Positions 8,334 to 16,081 of a stretch of 48,596 bases of DNA are shown here, in pieces. Source of the stretch: Pseudoalteromonas sp. S16_S37 (lineage in GTDB: Bacteria > Pseudomonadota > Gammaproteobacteria > Enterobacterales > Alteromonadaceae); NCBI RefSeq assembly GCF_014694405.1, contig NZ_JAAUWV010000034.1:1-48596 (forward strand), written 5' to 3'. Below the pieces are notes generated by a model that was not told the DNA's origin, made no database searches, and saw only the letters and a list, made by a program, of their open reading frames with translations. The stretch's first letter is position 1. Each line of letters opens with the position of its first letter. The position numbers were made by a program, and so were the translations under genes.

Positions 8334-8408
8334 ATGACCGCAGCTCAAAAAGAAACATTAGGCTTTCAAACAGAAGTCAAACAACTATTAAACCTAATGA
8401 TCCATTAA
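8334..8408 (+). pseudogene. htpG: htpG 5' fragment (Hsp90), interrupted by the prophage
   Basis: Starting at ATG 8334, with GGAGAG just upstream, the frame reads MTAAQKETLGFQTEVKQLLN then LMIH and stops at 8406-8408. HtpG proteins continue LMIHSLYSNKEIFLREL, so the host gene is cut right after codon 24 of about 630. HtpG is the cytoplasmic Hsp90 chaperone. The rest of the gene should lie beyond the right end of the prophage, outside this window. The preceding sigma-32-type promoter supports the identification. Confidence 0.9.
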
Positions 8409-8410
8409 AT
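8385..8410. other. Probable left attachment site (attL) of the prophage
   Basis: Host coding sequence of htpG ends at 8405, and an integrase of the tyrosine family begins 200 bp further on. The crossover therefore lies in or just before codons 18-25 of htpG. The exact core cannot be fixed without attR, which is outside the window. Confidence 0.7.
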
Positions 8411-8462
8411 TTAGTTACTAAAACTTACACTCCTATATTTTCCTATCTTTCATTATATCATA

Positions 8463-8492
8463 TTAAAATCAATGGTTTGTGTTGTCTATAAT
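8463..8492 (+). promoter_or_regulatory. Candidate integrase promoter
   Basis: A perfect TATAAT (8487-8492) lies 18 bp after TTAAAA (8463-8468), about 115 bp before the integrase start. The -35 match is weak. Confidence 0.4.
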
Positions 8493-8554
8493 CTCTAGTG
8501 TTTTATCTTGTTGTCCGTTTCGTTCCGTTTGATTCGGTGGAAAGCGTGTCCAAA

Positions 8555-8598
8555 TTTGTGTACCATATTTTTGGTGATGTTTTTCTTGGTACACAAAA
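8555..8598. promoter_or_regulatory. 11-bp inverted repeat before the integrase ribosome site
   Basis: TTTGTGTACCA (8555-8565) and TGGTACACAAA (8587-8597) are perfect inverted repeats 21 bp apart. The second arm abuts the AGGTGG ribosome site of the integrase. It could be an operator, a pair of arm-type integrase or excisionase sites, or a leader hairpin that limits integrase translation. Confidence 0.6.
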
Positions 8599-8607
8599 GG
8601 TGGATAC

Positions 8608-9813
8608 ATGAAAGTTACAGCGGCTAAACTCAAGAGCATTCACGGCAAACCATATGATGGTAAGGCCGAGGTAACAGACGGGGATAATTTAAGTCTAAGG
8701 ATCTCTCCCAAGGGTAAGATCGCTTTTCAAATGCGTTACCGCATAAATGGTAAGCCGGCTAGATTTAGACTTGGCGCTTATCCTGAAATGTCCCTAGCTG
8801 AAGCTCGAAAAAAATGTGAAGAGCAAATGCAACTTGTTAGGCAGGATTTAGATCCTCGCAATATGGTGGCATTGAGCGAGATCGAGCTACCTGATGAAAA
8901 CAATCCGACTATTTCAGAATGTATCGATTATTGGTTTAAGCTCTATTGCTTGAGCAAACGAGAGCGGCCCTATGAAATACTAAACAGGGTTTCAAGTTGC
9001 ATTAATAAAGACTGGATGAGCCAATACATAAGCCAAATGAACAAAAGCCATTTCTCTGCGCTGTTTTTGTCTATGTCAAAGGAGGGTGTTGAAAAAGGGC
9101 GTGGTGCTGGTTATGCGTTTAATTCAATAATTGAATTAAGAACAGTGCTTAGGTATTGCCTCCGACAAGGGTTTATCAAGAACTCTGAATTTGAAGCGCT
9201 TAGACCGGGTGATTTTGCAAGGGACTACGACAGCCGAGAGCATTTTTTGTCACTTGACGAGTGTAGGCGCATTTGGAAAAACGTTGATCACCTAGCGTTA
9301 ACTGACCGAAACAAAGTAATGCTGCGTTGTGCAATGGTTTTTGGTTGTAGGATTAGCGAGCTATACACCGCGCATAAAAGTGATTTCGACTTAGATGCCA
9401 AGTTGTTTACGGTTAGACGAGAAAACACCAAAGGTAAGGTTCACTCAATAGTAAGGCCAATTCCTGATATATTGATTGAAGACTTGAAATACCTTAAGGG
9501 TTTAACACCTGGTTATAAACATATTTTCCCAAATCGTGACGGAGATAAGCCAGCAAGTAGCGCTAGTGTCAGCCGCATTGCATCAGCCTGCTATGAGTAT
9601 ATTGATGGCGTGAACGAGTTTAGAATGCACGATTTCAGGCGAACTATATCAACGCACCTTACTGATGCGGGATGCCCTTTGCAGTTCACTGAGAAACTAC
9701 TCGGGCATAAAATGAAAGGGGTTCTTGCAATATATAACAAGTCCCCCATGCTTGATGGCTTGACGGAGTGGGTTAATAAATGGGTTGTCATGCTTGAAGC
9801 TGATCTTCAATAG
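8608..9813 (+). CDS. int: Tyrosine-family phage integrase
   Basis: A 401-residue recombinase with an N-terminal arm-binding (DUF4102-type) domain containing FRLGAYPEMSLAEARKKC, a core-binding domain and a complete catalytic domain. The catalytic residues are R248 (GCRISEL), a Lys near 275, H341 and R344 (HDFRR), H367 (LLGHK) and the nucleophile Y376 (AIYNK). It integrates and excises the prophage at htpG. AGGTGG before ATG 8608 gives a good ribosome site. It is transcribed in the same direction as the host htpG promoter just upstream. Its 3' end overlaps the convergent excisionase gene by 26 bp. Confidence 0.95.
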   Translation: MKVTAAKLKSIHGKPYDGKAEVTDGDNLSLRISPKGKIAFQMRYRINGKPARFRLGAYPEMSLAEARKKCEEQMQLVRQDLDPRNMVALSEIELPDENNPTISECIDYWFKLYCLSKRERPYEILNRVSSCINKDWMSQYISQMNKSHFSALFLSMSKEGVEKGRGAGYAFNSIIELRTVLRYCLRQGFIKNSEFEALRPGDFARDYDSREHFLSLDECRRIWKNVDHLALTDRNKVMLRCAMVFGCRISELYTAHKSDFDLDAKLFTVRRENTKGKVHSIVRPIPDILIEDLKYLKGLTPGYKHIFPNRDGDKPASSASVSRIASACYEYIDGVNEFRMHDFRRTISTHLTDAGCPLQFTEKLLGHKMKGVLAIYNKSPMLDGLTEWVNKWVVMLEADLQ

Positions 9814-9997
9814 TGCTGCATAACTTTGCGCAATGTTCGTTTATTACTTTTTTATGCCAGCGCCTCATTCGACCGTTGTCGATTGCTGGCTCTGGTATTA
9901 GTTTCTGGTTAACCCAAGGGGTAACCGTTTTTGACGCGATGCCGTAGATTGCGGCTACTTCTTTTGTGCTGTAAAACAGGCTGCTAGGTAAACTCAT
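9788..9997 (-). CDS. xis: Excisionase-like DNA-binding protein
   Basis: A 69-residue protein with a MerR/AlpA-type winged helix: FYSTKEVAAIYGIASKTVTP with W..N.LIPEP and RMRRW downstream. Small proteins of this kind direct excision by bending DNA next to the integrase sites. AAGGAG lies before ATG 9997. It is the last gene of the leftward early operon and runs into the end of int. This arrangement makes excisionase depend on early lytic transcription while int has its own promoter. Confidence 0.75.
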   Translation of the reverse strand: MSLPSSLFYSTKEVAAIYGIASKTVTPWVNQKLIPEPAIDNGRMRRWHKKVINEHCAKLCSTIEDQLQA

Positions 9998-10016
9998 TTG
10001 TGCTGCTCCTTGTAAG

Positions 10017-10622
10017 TTACTTAACTACGCCAATCTCTGAGAAAATGGCTCTAAATTCATCTGTACGATCACCAAGGTATGTTATAAAACAGCCTTTGGT
10101 GGTGCCTTTTTTAAGCTTGTTGTTCTCATCATGAAAATGAGTGCGACCATTTAAAAAACAGCTTAAACCAGCATTTAACAGCTTTTGGCACCATGCTTCT
10201 GAGCTGTTCACAAACGTGATGTTCATAGCTTCTTTGATATTTCCAGCATTAAATTGATACAGGAGATAATCAATCCAGTCACCGTTTGATGGAATATCAG
10301 TATCTATGCAGTGGCCACGATATTTACTGTAGTTAGGATCGTTGCATATTTTCTTCTGGCATTTTGTTTTACATGCCTTTTCGCCCTTGTTGAACGGGTG
10401 ATTCATCCAAAGTGTTTTCGCGATCCATGGTTGTTTAAGTCCATCGACGCTTTTGTCAAAAAACCGAAGTGCTTTAACGTTTTGATTCGCAGTTTCACAG
10501 CTTGCTGGATCTAACTCGATTACTGGGAACATTCTGTGCACGTAGGCAAGAAGCGTGGGCGGCGTGTAGTATTCAGCGCAGCCGCTATCTTGATTTATTA
10601 GTTGGTCGTTGCCCATTTTCAT
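10017..10622 (-). CDS. Phage Dam-like N6-adenine DNA methyltransferase
   Basis: A 201-residue protein of the phage DNA N-6-adenine-methyltransferase family. Seen are YYTPP at 19-22, ELDPAS..TAN at 36-46, FFDKSVDGLKQPW and the motif IV position NHPF at 74-77. The usual motif is (N/D)PP(F/Y), so the first Pro is replaced by His, which may reduce or alter activity. Four Cys within residues 83-95 and a later Cys/His set are unusual and could bind a metal. It starts by TAATG overlap with the stop of the rdgC-like gene, so the two are translationally coupled. Confidence 0.75.
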   Translation of the reverse strand: MKMGNDQLINQDSGCAEYYTPPTLLAYVHRMFPVIELDPASCETANQNVKALRFFDKSVDGLKQPWIAKTLWMNHPFNKGEKACKTKCQKKICNDPNYSKYRGHCIDTDIPSNGDWIDYLLYQFNAGNIKEAMNITFVNSSEAWCQKLLNAGLSCFLNGRTHFHDENNKLKKGTTKGCFITYLGDRTDEFRAIFSEIGVVK

Positions 10623-11761
10623 TACCCCACTAACACGCTACGAGCGCCGTTGTGGTTAGGTTCACTAACAATGCCGTTTGCAACCATATCATCAACTATC
10701 CTAGCCGAGCGGTTGTAACCAATTCTGAATTTACGCTGGATTGCGGATACAGAAACGCGCCCCTCAGATTTAACAAAATCAACAGCATCGGTGTAAAAAA
10801 TGTCGTTGCCGCTGGCGTCTATAAATGGGTTACTTGTTGGCTCTTCGACCTCTTCGTGATCGCTTTCAGTTGATTGGCTTAGTTGTTGTAAAAGAGCTGT
10901 AATGAGACAGGTAAGCTCATTGGTAACTAGAATAAAATCAGCGCTGAGCTTTAATGCCATGTCCTCATTTGGCATGTCAGCGTTAGCTTCCTTTATGATG
11001 TCCGAGTACTTTATTTGGCTAATGATTCCGCTGTTACTCAAAGAAAATTTAAGCTTGTCGCTTTTCATTGCTAGCTTTGTGACCAGTGAGTCATTGAGGA
11101 GCGCTAGCACTTCACTTGTACTGAGCTCTTGGTCTTTTAAAGTTACTTCTGAGCTTTTTTCACAAGAGTCTGTAAATGTGGCGTCACCTCCAAATTCAAA
11201 GCCATCTAGAGGCTGTTGGTCACGCAGGTGTAGTGTGAGAGTTTGCGCAATATCAGCATTAGAAAATGCAGGCACAACTGGTAGAGTGCCAAGTGACTTG
11301 CGAAGTAGCGCGAGCAATGCCTCTGCTTTTTTGAAGCTGCTAGCATTGACGATAATTAACTCTGATTCTGTGTCGATCAGCGCATATTCATAAGAATTTT
11401 TGACAAAAGCCTGTGGTAATAGGGTGCTCAACAGGTTTTCTTTTAGCTCTTCACGTTCCTTTTTATTAACTGGACGATTCTCTTCTAGCTCGATTGTATC
11501 TACTTTATTTTGAAGTATTTCGTTTATCACAGCAGGTGGCAATACCTTTTCTTGCCTGCGAGCTTTAACAAGTATTTTTCCGTCATCAAAATGAGCTAGG
11601 GAACTGCCATGCTTACCTAGCGCGTTTACCCATCCGAATGTGCTTATTTCCTGTTCTCCGCAGCTTCTTGCAGGGTCTTGTGAAAGTGCAGCTTCAAATT
11701 CGCCTTGATCATAATTTGGCTTGTCTTTGTATTTGTATGCTATTGCGTTAGTGAAAAACAT
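10622..11761 (-). CDS. RdgC-like protein fused to an FtsK-gamma domain
   Basis: Residues 1 to about 297 follow RdgC from end to end: CGEQEISTFGWVNALGKHG, KILVKARRQEKVLPP, LLPQAFV, KKAEALLALLRKSLGTLPVV, SADFILVT. RdgC is a ring-shaped double-strand DNA-binding protein that restrains RecA. After an acidic linker (298-318), residues 320-379 are an FtsK-gamma winged helix: FYTDAVDFVKSEGRVSVSAI, QRKFRIGYNRSARI and GIVSE..HNG. In FtsK this domain reads KOPS motifs. The contact residues I recall (N1296, R1300, E1303 of E. coli FtsK) correspond to N350, R354 and D357. GGAGAT precedes ATG 11761. Host RdgC normally ends near residue 300, so the fusion is the striking point. Confidence 0.9.
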   Translation of the reverse strand: MFFTNAIAYKYKDKPNYDQGEFEAALSQDPARSCGEQEISTFGWVNALGKHGSSLAHFDDGKILVKARRQEKVLPPAVINEILQNKVDTIELEENRPVNKKEREELKENLLSTLLPQAFVKNSYEYALIDTESELIIVNASSFKKAEALLALLRKSLGTLPVVPAFSNADIAQTLTLHLRDQQPLDGFEFGGDATFTDSCEKSSEVTLKDQELSTSEVLALLNDSLVTKLAMKSDKLKFSLSNSGIISQIKYSDIIKEANADMPNEDMALKLSADFILVTNELTCLITALLQQLSQSTESDHEEVEEPTSNPFIDASGNDIFYTDAVDFVKSEGRVSVSAIQRKFRIGYNRSARIVDDMVANGIVSEPNHNGARSVLVG

Positions 11762-11771
11762 GTTTATCTCC

Positions 11772-12389
11772 TTACATTACGCTTAATAGCGCTGGGTATT
11801 GAAGCCCGATAGGGGCGAATGGAATGTCATCATCGAAATCCGCTGGCGGCTCCATTGGGTTTGATGGAGTACCAGTTTGTTGTCTGGGCGTAAAATTACC
11901 TTGTTGCTGTTGCTGTTGCTGTGGTCTTGCTGATTGCGCTGGGCGTTGTGCATTCTGCTGTTGCGGAGCTTGGTTAGTGTGCTGCTGCTGACCTTGCTGC
12001 TGAGCATAGTTATTTTGCTGTTGGCCACCGCCTTGTTGCTCGCCACGACCGCCTAGCATTTGCATTTGGCCGCCCATATCAACCACAATTTCAGTGGTGT
12101 ATTTCTCTTGGCCACTTTGGTCAGTCCATTTGCGTGTCTGCAAACGACCTTCAATATAAACCTGTGAGCCTCTACGTAGATACTCACCCGCCACTTCAGC
12201 TAACTTTCCAAACAACACCACTCGGTGCCACTCGGTGCGCTCTTGCTGCTGGCCTGTGTTTTTGTCTTTCCAGCTGTCTGTAGTGGCAATACTGATCTGA
12301 GATACAGCATTGCCATTAGGCATATAGCGGACTTCAGGGTCTTTGCCCAAATGTCCAACTAAAATTACTTTGTTTACACCGCGTGCCAT
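11772..12389 (-). CDS. ssb: Phage single-stranded DNA-binding protein
   Basis: A 205-residue SSB. The OB fold covers residues 1 to about 110 ([51 protein letters not shown]). A long Gln-, Asn- and Gly-rich linker follows, then the acidic DFDDDIPF. In bacterial SSB this acidic peptide is the very C-terminus and recruits partner proteins; here it is followed by 14 further residues (APIGLQ...LLSVM). The protein coats single-stranded DNA during phage replication and annealing. It starts by TAATG overlap with the preceding gene and is 10 bp from the rdgC fusion gene. Confidence 0.95.
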   Translation of the reverse strand: MARGVNKVILVGHLGKDPEVRYMPNGNAVSQISIATTDSWKDKNTGQQQERTEWHRVVLFGKLAEVAGEYLRRGSQVYIEGRLQTRKWTDQSGQEKYTTEIVVDMGGQMQMLGGRGEQQGGGQQQNNYAQQQGQQQHTNQAPQQQNAQRPAQSARPQQQQQQQGNFTPRQQTGTPSNPMEPPADFDDDIPFAPIGLQYPALLSVM

Positions 12390-13132
12390 TAGTAATCGCT
12401 CCAGCTCGTTTCGTAATCACAAGCGTCAATCCCTTGATCAACAATGATTTCACCTTTCATTGCATAAACGTTGAAAAGAATTTTATCGATGTTGTAAAGT
12501 CGGCCAGCACATAAGCGCTTATCTGAGTCATTATCACCTACAGAGAGAGATAGCATTTCATAGTTACCTGACTCCTTTCTTTTTGATAAATGCAATCTGT
12601 AGTCGCAAGAAAAGCTGGATTCATCTGCCTCTTTATCAATACCAATAATCAAAGAATCACTGCCACTGATTAACGGCTTAATATGCAATGTGATCTCACC
12701 CTCAGGCTCATACTCACGCGCATTCTCAACAATTTTCTCGACTATGTATGAAAGTGTTAACTGTTCAGGTACTTCTGAAAACACTTGCTGTAACTCTTTA
12801 TCAAGAACATCTTTTAAGCGTTCATCATAAAAACTTTGCGCAGCTAGTTTTAGGCGATTAGTAACAAAATCATGATAAACGGGTAAGTCATCTAAACTGT
12901 CTAACGCGGGCATTATTGCCTTGGTTAATTGCTTTTCTATTGCTTTTCCTAAATCGCTATAGCTTCTAAATACACTATCTGCGGTGCTGTTAATTAAACC
13001 ATCAACTTTTTCTTCAATGGCTTTTTCAAGCGCCCCAGCTTGTATGCGCTCATTAAGAATGCGACTAAACATATCTTGTGCCGTTGTGTTGCTTGGGTCT
13101 ATTTTTGGTGAGAACTCTGTGTTATCTGGCAT
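12389..13132 (-). CDS. Phage early protein of unknown function
   Basis: A 247-residue acidic protein. The N-terminal half is helical (residues 15-140, with heptad-like patterns in [20 protein letters not shown] and the later [11 protein letters not shown]). The C-terminal half looks like a beta-rich domain ([20 protein letters not shown] onward). No signal or membrane segment is seen and no family comes to mind. It lies between the tiny membrane protein and ssb in the recombination operon, so an accessory role in phage DNA metabolism is a guess based on position. Confidence 0.7.
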   Translation of the reverse strand: MPDNTEFSPKIDPSNTTAQDMFSRILNERIQAGALEKAIEEKVDGLINSTADSVFRSYSDLGKAIEKQLTKAIMPALDSLDDLPVYHDFVTNRLKLAAQSFYDERLKDVLDKELQQVFSEVPEQLTLSYIVEKIVENAREYEPEGEITLHIKPLISGSDSLIIGIDKEADESSFSCDYRLHLSKRKESGNYEMLSLSVGDNDSDKRLCAGRLYNIDKILFNVYAMKGEIIVDQGIDACDYETSWSDY

Positions 13133-13142
13133 TTACTTATCC

Positions 13143-13238
13143 TTAATTCATTACTAAAAGCGTTGGGGTATATAGAGCAAGCACAATTGCAACTAGCGCT
13201 AGTACGAAGTGATTGCTACGTGTAAAGAGCTGTGCCAT
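13143..13238 (-). CDS. Tiny single-pass membrane protein
   Basis: A 31-residue frame MAQLFTRSNHFVLALVAIVL, then ALYTPTLLVMN, has one clear membrane helix from about residue 10 to 28. It fills the 134-bp gap between the exonuclease gene and the 247-residue gene on the same strand. No ribosome site precedes this ATG. A TTG about 12 codons upstream, near the exonuclease stop, is an alternative start giving a 43-residue product. Short membrane peptides of this kind are common in phage early operons, but the role is unknown. Confidence 0.45.
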   Translation of the reverse strand: MAQLFTRSNHFVLALVAIVLALYTPTLLVMN

Positions 13239-13266
13239 ATCTGGGCGCTTGTTATTAGTTGGAGTG

Positions 13267-13860
13267 TCATGCAACATCAGCATCTATCTCTTTAATTTTC
13301 AAGTAAACGACTGCCGCAGCTTTAGCATCAATCAGTGCATCGTGAGCACCCTCAAGGTTTTCACCCGTGAAATATCGGTATGCTTCGCTTAATTTTGGCT
13401 GCTTGTAACCATAACGGCCTTTTGGTGATAGCTGCATAATTGGCTTAGCGAGCAGCATTGTGCAATGATGGTCTTCTTTGTTTGCCCATGCCTCTTGCGT
13501 TTCTTCATTAAAGAAGCGCTTAAGGCCAATACGGATAATTCGCTGGTCGAAAGTGCGGTTAAATGCATTTCGCTCTGACCCCTCACAGAACTCAACTAGT
13601 TTTTGAATTGCATCTTTTTCTGGGATACCCTCAGCTAAAGCGCGTTCATTTGTAATGCCGTGAATATCGATTGTCTCTTGTGGGATTTCCCAGCCATCTG
13701 GTTTAACGATGATATTAAGTTGATCAATTTCTTCACCGGTATCCAAGTTGTGCTTAATAGCGCCAATTTGTACAGTGTGAGGTTGCGCTTCGTCGTCGCT
13801 CGGTTTTTTCCATTCAGGTAAACCTGTTGTTTCAGTGTCATAAGTTACTAGTGTTGCCAT
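13267..13860 (-). CDS. DnaQ-type 3'-5' exonuclease
   Basis: A 197-residue protein of the DEDD superfamily, DnaQ-like branch. Exo I is LVTYDTETTGLPEW (Asp and Glu metal ligands), with HGITNERA downstream. Exo II is NAFNRTFDQRII and Exo III is GAHDALIDAKAA with the His of the DEDDh type. It degrades DNA or RNA from 3' ends and probably serves phage recombination or repair together with the Rad52-like annealing protein two genes upstream. The start is ATG 13860 with GGAGAT upstream; the TTG at 13875 lies inside that ribosome site. Confidence 0.85.
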   Translation of the reverse strand: MATLVTYDTETTGLPEWKKPSDDEAQPHTVQIGAIKHNLDTGEEIDQLNIIVKPDGWEIPQETIDIHGITNERALAEGIPEKDAIQKLVEFCEGSERNAFNRTFDQRIIRIGLKRFFNEETQEAWANKEDHHCTMLLAKPIMQLSPKGRYGYKQPKLSEAYRYFTGENLEGAHDALIDAKAAAVVYLKIKEIDADVA

Positions 13861-13887
13861 GATGACTATCTCCAATTGAGTCAGTGG

Positions 13888-14889
13888 TTATGCTGTTGCC
13901 ATGCTTAGCATTTCAATGCATTGCTCTGCTTCTTCTAATTTGACGCAAACGTGGTCAAGCTTAGGGCTTTCAGCGCGGTCAATATCGCTAGGCCATGCTT
14001 GTATAGGGGTGTAAGTAGCTAATTTGCGAGGCACAAATACTTCTTTGCGCTGGACACGTATGTTTTGTGGTTTTGACGGCTCTTTAGGCTGAGCGGCTTC
14101 AAGTTGTTTTGCTTGCTCTAGCATCATTTCAAGCTGTTTCACTGCTTGTGTTTTATAGTCAGCAGCTTGTGCTACAAAATCACCGTAATCACATTCATTG
14201 ATAGGTAGCTCTCGAAGCACTTCAAGCTTTCGTTCAATTTCACCCGCTGATTTACCAATACAATCTAGCGTGTACATTTGAAGTTGATTCAAGCGCTTTT
14301 GTGCATCCATGACAGCTTGTTCCGCTGCTAACTTTTCTCGTGCTTTTGCGTCTGAGAGCATTAGCATCAGTGTTGCAAGTGTTTGCTCTTTTGCTTCAAT
14401 TGCTTCGTGAATTAGGTCTTTGCTAAAAACGCTTGTATCAATTAGGTCTACGCTTTCAATCGTGTCAGCAATGTACTGAGCATCTTTGTTTTGACAGTCT
14501 GAAATGAAGTTGCGAATTTGATTAATTCCATTACGTTCTTTTGCTAGCCTTTCTTCTTTCTCACGCTTGATGCGCGCAGCTTCTTCTTTGCGGCGTTTTT
14601 CTTCGCGTTCCATGGGTTCAATGATCGGGGCGTAAATCTTGTCTACTTCTTCCGCTAGGCTCTTTTCTTTTTCAACCAGCTCGTTATTGAAATCAATTCT
14701 TGCGCGCTTAAAGCCAGCCTTTAGCTTGTTGCGTTCAGTTCTTGCCGCAGTGCCAAGTTTATATTGCTCATCGTTAGACATGTCGTAAACAACATTGCTA
14801 GGGTATTTTTTGCGAAGGCCTGCTAGCCCTTGCGCTGTAATCTCTGGGTTAAATACCTGCTGTATTAGCTGCGTGTTTTGCTCTTGCAT
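13888..14889 (-). CDS. Coiled-coil early protein (DUF1351-like)
   Basis: A 333-residue protein dominated by charged helices. Residues 45-120 (ARTERNKLKAGFKRARIDFN and the later EREEKRRKEEAARIKREKEE) and 160-260 look like long coiled coils. The arrangement of Lys-rich helices resembles DUF1351 proteins that accompany phage annealing recombinases. The C-terminus (VFVPRKLATYTPIQAWPSDI) is less regular. It is coupled to the Rad52-like gene by a TAATG overlap. I infer a partner role in strand annealing, such as holding or loading the recombinase. Confidence 0.6.
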   Translation of the reverse strand: MQEQNTQLIQQVFNPEITAQGLAGLRKKYPSNVVYDMSNDEQYKLGTAARTERNKLKAGFKRARIDFNNELVEKEKSLAEEVDKIYAPIIEPMEREEKRRKEEAARIKREKEERLAKERNGINQIRNFISDCQNKDAQYIADTIESVDLIDTSVFSKDLIHEAIEAKEQTLATLMLMLSDAKAREKLAAEQAVMDAQKRLNQLQMYTLDCIGKSAGEIERKLEVLRELPINECDYGDFVAQAADYKTQAVKQLEMMLEQAKQLEAAQPKEPSKPQNIRVQRKEVFVPRKLATYTPIQAWPSDIDRAESPKLDHVCVKLEEAEQCIEMLSMATA

Positions 14890-15800
14890 TAGTGCGCTCC
14901 TTGAAGTTGCGAAATTCGTTGATGTTTAACTTGGTTAAGCCTGTTTTCGTACTCGACTTTATTTAAAGTCAATGCCAAGCACTGGCCGCGCAATTCATTC
15001 ATAGCTGCCTTGAATTTGCGCTCTAGAATTGATTCGTTTTCAGTTTCTTCTAACTCTTGAATAGTTGAGTTAAGCCACTTGTTAAAACGAGCAAGCGACT
15101 CTTTGCGCTTTTGCTCTGATAACTCTTCGAGTTCAAACAAGCGGCTATCACGAAGCGCTTGCGCTTGCTCTTTAATGTCTGAACGATTGTGTACATCTGC
15201 CACTTTTACAGCTTCTATAAGCGCAGCTTTTAATGCTGTAAGTGTTTCGGCGCTTTTGATAGCGTCTAGGTAACTATCAAATTTTGCGCGAGGTAGAGCC
15301 CAGGCGGGTAGGGCTGGCGCTTCCCATTGTGCGCTTACAGGAACACCTGTACTGCTTTTTATTTCTATGTAATTAGCAGTGCACTCTTTGCCGTCAGATA
15401 AAGGCTGGCACTGCATAAAAACAGGCTCAATAGAGTACAAGTATCTAGCTATGCCAAACTGGACTGCAGCGCGCTTCATAGAGCCTGACAATGCTGACTT
15501 TAGAGGTTCATAACCGTGATTACCTTGATAGTCTGCACCATCCCACTTGGTAATAGTCTGATCCCCAAGCTTTAGTTTAAGGCCGCAGATTTGGCCGTGC
15601 GGTGTATCTCTGGGTAGATTTTCCCAGCCATTTAGACCAAGCACATCGTCTAATCTCTGCTGCACCGCTCTGTTAGTTACATATGGGACCACTTGAACCC
15701 ATGGGCCAGTGTGGTTGATTCCGCAGCGTTGGACCATCCACTCAATTTCATGCTCTTCAAACGGATCGCTTAGCTGCTTTTGAATTTCTTGAATATTCAT
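14889..15800 (-). CDS. Rad52/Rad22-type single-strand annealing protein
   Basis: A 303-residue protein whose first 180 residues carry the Rad52 homology domain: L.DPFEEHEIEWMVQ, WVQVVPYVTNRAVQQRLDDV, GLNGWEN, ICGLKLKLGD..ITKWDGA, EPLKSALSGSMKRAAVQFGI and ARYLY. This family forms rings that anneal complementary strands and replaces Red-beta or RecT in some phages. The C-terminal third (about 195-303) is helical and charged. It is coupled by TAATG to genes on both sides. It lies with SSB, a 3'-5' exonuclease and RdgC in one operon, a recombination module. Confidence 0.9.
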   Translation of the reverse strand: MNIQEIQKQLSDPFEEHEIEWMVQRCGINHTGPWVQVVPYVTNRAVQQRLDDVLGLNGWENLPRDTPHGQICGLKLKLGDQTITKWDGADYQGNHGYEPLKSALSGSMKRAAVQFGIARYLYSIEPVFMQCQPLSDGKECTANYIEIKSSTGVPVSAQWEAPALPAWALPRAKFDSYLDAIKSAETLTALKAALIEAVKVADVHNRSDIKEQAQALRDSRLFELEELSEQKRKESLARFNKWLNSTIQELEETENESILERKFKAAMNELRGQCLALTLNKVEYENRLNQVKHQRISQLQGAH

Positions 15801-16081
15801 TACGCAGCCTCAACTAAATTCGCTTGTGAGCTATACAACCTGTTAATTTTTACCAGTAGGTTGTCTATTTGAGTTATGGCATCATGTGAATTTAATTTAA
15901 TTGTCAGCGGCGGCTCGTAGAGTTCAGAGTGTTCCTTGCCATTAACAAGTGAATATTTGAAAATCACTACATCCAGCATTTGGTTACGCGGGAAAGTGGT
16001 GGTTGATACTGATACCTGCTCGTTATAAATCAACGAAAGTGAGATTAGTTGAGCGAGCTTATTAATGACACTCTCAGTCAT
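15800..16081 (-). CDS. First gene of the leftward early operon, unknown
   Basis: A 93-residue protein (MTESVINKLAQLISLSLIYN onward) with mixed helix and strand character and no recognisable motif. It overlaps the start of the Rad52-like gene by TAATG and is first to be transcribed from the region 16082-16338, so it is likely to be made early after induction. No ribosome site is very strong. Confidence 0.6.
   Translation of the reverse strand: MTESVINKLAQLISLSLIYNEQVSVSTTTFPRNQMLDVVIFKYSLVNGKEHSELYEPPLTIKLNSHDAITQIDNLLVKINRLYSSQANLVEAA

Noticed and set aside
8291..8491. 66-codon frame across attL
   Set aside because: Runs out of frame through the htpG fragment; chance reading.
8106..8607. 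tRNA gene as attachment site
   Set aside because: No cloverleaf or TTCGA-type T-loop was found; the host sequence at the junction is clearly htpG coding sequence.
10902..11393. 163-codon frame antisense to the rdgC fusion gene
   Set aside because: Ser/Leu-rich shadow of a clear gene on the other strand.
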